From Impatiens glandulifera (Eukaryota > Streptophyta > Magnoliopsida > Ericales > Balsaminaceae), in the NCBI RefSeq assembly GCF_907164915.1, contig NC_061864.1, positions 2,964,389-3,028,388 on the forward strand: a DNA stretch of 64,000 nucleotides. Reading direction: 5' to 3'. Within the stretch, counting starts at the first letter, position 1, and every line of letters begins with the position of its first letter. A program made the position numbers and the translations under genes. The notes under the pieces are model-generated. The model was given only the letters and a program-made list of their open reading frames with translations. It was not told where the DNA came from and did not search any database. This document shows positions 58,793 through 64,000 of the stretch, one piece after another.

Positions 58793-59419
58793 ATCGTGTT
58801 AATTTTTCTAAATTAAAAAGTAAAAATAATAAAATTGTATTAATACATTACATGTCACAAAATATAATTATAGTTTATGTATCTCTCAAAGTCATGATGT
58901 ATAAATTTAATAGGCTTCTACAATCTTTAAAAGATCAACAATTTTTGTTCAAAACAAATGAGCCAGGACCATGAAACCACAGGGATTATAGTCCATTACT
59001 TTTTCAGTCCCTTATCTTTAGCAACCACTATCCAAAACATTAATTTCAACATCCTCCAAATTACAAATATGTCTTGAGTATCCTTCCAAGTAGGAAAATC
59101 AAATGTTCCACTATCCCAATTTACAAATTACAAACTTCACTCATCAAACCAGGGTTCATGGATACATATATACTCTTGAAGAGCAAGCATTTTATCTTTG
59201 TAATTTACATTGGGTTGTAGCTGTGAGTTTTCTAAACTTTCCTTTTGTTGATATAAGAATGTCACAAATGTTGCCCAATAATAAATCATGATTGTAGCAT
59301 TGCCCTGTCTCTCATAACTATTGGTACCAATATCAACATCTAAATCTTTATGTCTCCAAAGGCGGGGTTAGAATTTACTTGACTAAAATATTTTTCATAA
59401 AAAACAATATAACCAGAAA

Positions 59420-59810
59420 CGAATTTAGTCTAAGCCTAGGGTTCAGGTGGGCTTAAGCCCACCCCTCTTGAAAAAATAAAAATATCTTTAATTTTTAATT
59501 TTTAAAATTGAAAAATATATATAATATGAGTAATGATATATACAGCACCCTTATACAGTAACTTCGCATAGTACCTACCTTATTTGGAAAGAAAGAAAAA
59601 ATATATCTTAAAAAAATTATAAGAGAAAGAAAAATATGTTCTATTTATTTCCAAATGAGGTAGGTGTTATACGAAGGTGTTGTATAAGTGTATAAGGGTG
59701 TTGTATATATCATTACTTTTAAATATTATAATATTTTTAATATATATAATTTATTACATTAAATTTTAGCCCACCCCAACTTTAATTCCTGGTCCATCAT
59801 CCCTGAATAT
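59420..59810. mobile_element. hAT-like MITE remnant interrupted by a second MITE
   Basis: The left part reads gaatttagtctaagcctagg and then ggtgggcttaagcccaccc. The right part reads tttagcccaccccaacttta and then attcctggtccatcatccct. Such gccc/gggc-bearing ends are typical of plant hAT-like MITEs. The centre is occupied by a separate palindromic element at 59529-59716. Confidence 0.5.
59529..59716. mobile_element. Palindromic MITE nested in the hAT-like remnant
   Basis: Left arm: agtaatgatatatac, agcacccttatac, then gtacctaccttatttgga. Right arm: its imperfect reverse complement, with tccaaatgaggtaggtgtta, cgaaggtgttg, tataagggtgttgtatatat and cattact. Arms are about 60-70 bp around a roughly 55-bp AT-rich loop. 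No coding capacity. Confidence 0.75.
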
Positions 59811-60639
59811 AACACACTAACATTTTCAGTCCAAAATATTAAAAATATAGTAATCGTTTAGACACAACGAAACAAAGCATGATATCAAAAAATAAAAATA
59901 CTAAAGAGAGAAAAATAAATATTTTAGGTAAAAAAATAAAAATAATTACCTATAGAAAAGTCTTCAAAAGTACTTCCATAAGCTTCCCAACAATAATAAA
60001 AATTGAGTAGGCATACATTACTTACATTTTTTTTTCTCCGAATTTGACATTAAAAAAGAAGTAAGAAAATTATTATTAGATTAGAAGAATAAAAATAATT
60101 ATGGACACAAATGGTTATAACACGAAATATATATACTAATAAAATTATGGATAAAAACACAATCTTAAAAATTATACAAACCAGATAATGAATTTTAATT
60201 TAAAACTTGACGAGATAATGTATTTTAATCTAAAATTGAATTTATATTTTAACGGTATAAATGAAAAAAATTTTAAGACAATGAATTTCAATTCTTGAAA
60301 TTAGGGCCGACTATTAGTATTAGGGAGTATAAATATTTTTTAATCATGAATAAATTAATTATATCAATATTATTTTATTATTATTAATTTTGATTTACGG
60401 ATTTATTATTATATAATTTAATTTGATATATCATTTCCTCATTCTATATATTACTATATCTCACGTCTCTTTAACAAAATTTTAAATAATCAGTTTTATA
60501 TTATTAATTTATAATGACTTATAGCTTATACGTGGCTCAGCCCATGAAGTCCCAATTATTCAAATTCTAGAATTTAATGTTGAGGAACTTGCCTTCATTT
60601 ATACTAGCTATATAATTAATTAGGCTCATCAAATTTTGA

Positions 60640-60900
60640 ATGTATATAGATATGGAGGATGGGCATATGGCGTTGCCTAGAGAAGAGGCATATATATAAC
60701 ATGCAGTAAATAGGAGGAGGACCATTACAATAAATTTTTTCTTTACTTAATTTCTTGCTGCATGCAGATGGACCAGTTCTAGCTCTCTTCTTCAATGATA
60801 TAACATGGGTACTCGATCGATCTACACCTTCTTTCATTTCTTAATTTGTATAGCCGGCCAACTCCGGTCTAACTCGATCAGTGGCTTTTTTTATATACTT
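60640..60900. other. Higher-complexity patch, no gene assigned
   Basis: It contains less AT-biased text such as ggaggatgggcatatggcg and gctgcatgcagatgga, and a 73-codon minus-strand frame (60837-60616). I do not recognise the frame, and the patch contains none of the common conserved plant microRNAs I know by sequence. Confidence 0.3.
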
Positions 60901-63090
60901 TCTTTGTCTTTGACCTAACTCGCTCTAAATAGTATATAAAAACAAAACTCAAGATATAAATGCGCTAATTGACAAGAGCAATTAAACATTGATATAAGGT
61001 AATAACGATAAAACGTTTTAAGTTGATCTAACTATATGTGGTTCGACCAAAGATAGATAAGTTTGGTAAAATGGATTTGTGCGAAAGTATTTAGCTGAGT
61101 CAACTGCCCTTAGGTAACAATTATTATTTGTATACAAAAGAATTACAATAATAATAATTAAAAAATAGGGCATTATTCACTTTTATAATTTGGATATGCT
61201 TTAGTTTAATTAATTAATATTAATATTGTTAATAAGTCAATTTTGTTTTTCTTACTTAACTAATTGCATTAAAGTGTCAAATGACTTTTTCCTGTCATTT
61301 CTTAGTTAATTTTATTATGTTCCTAAATATTATCTACACTGTACATAAATATTTATGTAGTTAATTTCTTATTCTCAATTTTATTATATTTTTCTCTTAC
61401 TTCTAAATTTTATATTTAGTCAATAAAGGAGTTAATCAAGATACAATTTTGAATAATTAATTTTAAAAGGTTTAGTAAATAAACCAGCCAACTAACAAAT
61501 TAAGAAGCATACTAACTTTTTTTGTGACTTCAGCGATAGCTTATTCTTATTTTTTAATAATAATAATTTTTAATGAAAACAACCACTCTTAAAAAGTATT
61601 CATATATTTTTAATCTGTTTTTAAAATGATTAATCAATAAGAAAAGTGAAGATAAATAAATGGACAAAAAGAAAAAGAAGAAGTTGAAAGCATAAATATT
61701 CATATATATATATATATGCTCAACTAATGAGGGCCTACAGAAAAGTTCCTAATAAATCAAATAAATAGTAGTAAATTAAGAAAGATGATCAAATGGCTAA
61801 TGATGATATTAGGGTTTGTAATATAGTATTGATTAAGGGCAACAAAATGATTATCTTATTGATTTGCATATAATCTAGCTCTAAATCATTTGGAAATACT
61901 AATCAAGTAGTACTATGGAATATTGATACTGTTTATAATCTTACTTTTATTTATTTAATTAAAATAAATAGTTTAATTATGAGAATTATATACTTTAAAG
62001 TTTAGTACTCAAAAATAAAAAAGAAATTAAATATGTGGCACCATATTTAATGACATTTCTAGAAATTAATAAAGGTCTTAACTATAATCTGTATTTTTTT
62101 TTTACCCTCTTTTAACCATATAATATTATTTTTTTGCAAGTTTAGCTATACATGAGTCCTTATATTCATCGTGTATGTATATATTTTGTATGGGTTTGTA
62201 TTTGAATAAATTGGTGTAAATCAAGGTATAAGCAATTAAATTATTATCTTCCAATTTTATTCATTAATTTGTAAAAAAACATTAATATTGTTAAATAATT
62301 AATATAATTATAGCTAAAATTTATTTTTTAAAAATAACAATAATAATAAACTAAGTAAATTTAACATTTTTTAATTAGAAAAAGACTTTCTATTATTATA
62401 ATAATATATAATAATATATATATTTATTGTATTTTAATATTTTGAAAACATAACTATTAAAAAAGAGGTTTAAATACAAACTTTTAATTTTAATTATATT
62501 AATCGGTTGAGTAGGATTCGATCGATATTGCGGTTTAAAAAGTTTGTTGATCATTCAGTTCAGTTCAATTCAATTCAATCTAGACGATTTGATTCGATTA
62601 GTTCTACTTATTTTTCAAATTAATTACTCACTAGGTCAAATTCAAAGGTAGGGGACATCATACTTAATGCTTTAATGACGGACATGTGATTAGGCCTTTC
62701 ACCAATATTACTAACTTGTTCTCATAATACATAATCTCTAAAATATCAATATTGTTAAAATTATTGTGCTTTTTAAGGCTTATGGGAGAGTGGTTAGTTG
62801 TCAAAACAAGGCTTCAATATTAATTAAAGATGTGACAATTCTTTCTAATTTTCATTTTGAATTGTCATTGAAGGTATTCCTTACATTCACCCATTGCTAC
62901 TGGTACCACCCTTGATGTTGATGCATTTATAACTCACATGCGGAATTAATTAAACTACCATGGTTGCGCTTACATTAATAATGAACTTATATTTCATGTA
63001 CAATTTCATTAAAATGTTTTTTTTACTAAGGCCTATATGTATATGCATGCTTGAGTGATCTTATTTATGAATATTATTTAAAATGGGCAA

Positions 63091-63373
63091 TTAATTATAA
63101 TTCTTATTAGTTGTTCTAATTGTGTTATAGTTAAGAATACAATAAAAAATTATAATGTGACAAATATGAGTTGTGAAGAAGGTAGAGGAATGAGCCGTTA
63201 GTCATATAAGTATGGATCATACATGGACGGTAGTTAGAGTCGGGCGACTCCTCTTAGGGTTCCCTTGTCTAGGATCCGGGGAAGATTTGTAAAAGCTACA
63301 ATATATTAATTATATCTTATTTGTTCTCATTGTTTTTTAGTTAAGAATATAATAAAAAATTATAATGTGACAA
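63091..63373. repeat. Direct repeat pair of about 70 bp flanking a 140-bp segment
   Basis: The copies are at about 63091-63163 and 63305-63373. They share ttgttct(a/c)attg, a tag junction with ttaagaata(c/t)aataaaa and the end aattataatgtgacaa. The segment between them is GC-richer (for example gttagagtcgggcgactcct and aggatccggggaag). This looks like a small insertion flanked by a duplicated end. Confidence 0.75.
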
Positions 63374-63886
63374 GAATGTCATGGAGAATATATATTTTTT
63401 TATTTACAATGAAGTTGCAATCATTCAATTTGATTTTTTATTTTGAATTAATTGTCTTTTTCTTGGGTCCAATCGTACTAAAGTTCTTTTTTTTTTATAT
63501 AGAAAATGAAAAGAATTGGTATATATAGCAAATAAAACACCAATAATTGGCATGTACAATATAGACAGATTATTATGACTTTAATTTCTTCACTTTTAAA
63601 ATTTAGGGTATATTTTTATATCATAAGCAACAAATGATCATTTTATTTTGTCAAGATTAGGACTAAATGCGTTAAAGAAAGTACAAATTATGGAATCATA
63701 TATATTTTTTCCTATTATTTGATGAAAGAAAAGACTTGTAAATATTATCATGAAATTTAATAAAAAATAATTAAACAGTTCATGCAAATGATATAAATGA
63801 GAGTCGTTTGAGCTCATCGACAAAAACATTAAAAAAAAACACAATACAAAATAGTTCAACAATGATCAAACACAAAAAAACAAATT

Positions 63887-63948
63887 TTAACGAGCACGAA
63901 GATCTTCAAGAAGATCAATAAGTTCTCCAACTGCCTCAACTGGTTTCA
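63887..63948 (-). CDS. Possible last exon of a gene extending past the right edge
   Basis: On the minus strand an acceptor (ATGACAATCAG) is followed by 62 nt reading KPVEAVGELIDLLEDLRAR and then TAA. The two bases before the first full codon would complete an NTG codon, probably V, L or M. The text has natural-protein character (amphipathic, charged, no low complexity) and better codon balance than its surroundings. I cannot name the protein; the upstream exons lie outside the window. Confidence 0.5.
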
Positions 63949-64000
63949 CTGATTGTCATAATAATAGAATTATGAATTAAACGTATTAGGCGATAACGAT

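Larger units (their letters stand above)
57709..63886. other. AT-rich spacer with transposon remnants
   Basis: The first 150 bp are the RRP46 leader and promoter. The rest contains an (AT)n tract (58.73-58.79 kb), a composite MITE (59.42-59.81 kb), a higher-complexity patch at 60.64-60.90 kb without a recognisable gene and a direct repeat pair at 63.1-63.37 kb. Open frames here are short and unlike known proteins. Confidence 0.7.

Noticed and set aside
60616..60837. A 73-codon minus-strand frame and a possible microRNA hairpin
   Set aside because: The protein is not recognisable. I compared the patch by eye with common conserved plant microRNAs and found none, and I could not pair convincing hairpin arms.

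Overview
This window is nuclear DNA from a flowering plant, almost certainly a eudicot. Every recognisable protein is a plant protein. The genes are split by GT-AG introns, the spacers are very AT-rich with many (AT)n tracts and small transposon remnants, and there is no prokaryotic-style gene packing. A pair of zaxinone-synthase-like carotenoid dioxygenases argues against Brassicaceae, which are reported to lack that clade. I cannot name the species.

Layout. 1-5.4 kb is a repeat-rich spacer. 5.4-9.9 kb (+) is an EMBRYONIC FLOWER 1 (EMF1)-like Polycomb gene with an intron in its leader. 12.3-17.7 kb (-) is EMC1, subunit 1 of the ER membrane protein complex, in 12 coding exons. It is divergent from a GT43 IRX9H-type xylan gene at 19.2-20.7 kb (+). 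21.3-26.1 kb and 28.4-31.5 kb (+) are two complete tandem copies of tocopherol cyclase (VTE1), each with 10 coding exons. 31.6-33.5 kb (-) is an NPF1-type NRT1/PTR transporter whose stop codon lies only 61 bp from the stop of the second VTE1. 33.5-39.5 kb is a spacer. 39.7-42.1 kb (+) is a FORKED1-like/VAN3-binding protein gene. 43.0-45.8 kb and 50.7-53.6 kb (-) are two tandem carotenoid cleavage dioxygenases of the zaxinone-synthase-like type, each with 13 coding exons, separated by a decayed Ty1/copia fragment. 54.8-57.7 kb (-) is exosome subunit RRP46, including a 21-nt microexon. The rest is spacer with nested MITE-like elements, plus what may be the last exon of a gene running off the right end.

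All ten multi-exon models were assembled by hand. Each joins in frame across consensus splice sites, with one conserved GC-AG intron, and gives a length typical of its family, so all appear intact. The genes do not form an operon or obvious biosynthetic cluster. The local pattern is tandem duplication of two plastid isoprenoid-related genes, VTE1 and the ZAS-like CCD, within 32 kb. I found no undescribed molecular system. The most interesting items are the two tandem duplications, the shared GC-AG intron, the RRP46 microexon, the altered DxD motif in the GT43 protein and several nested or composite transposon remnants.
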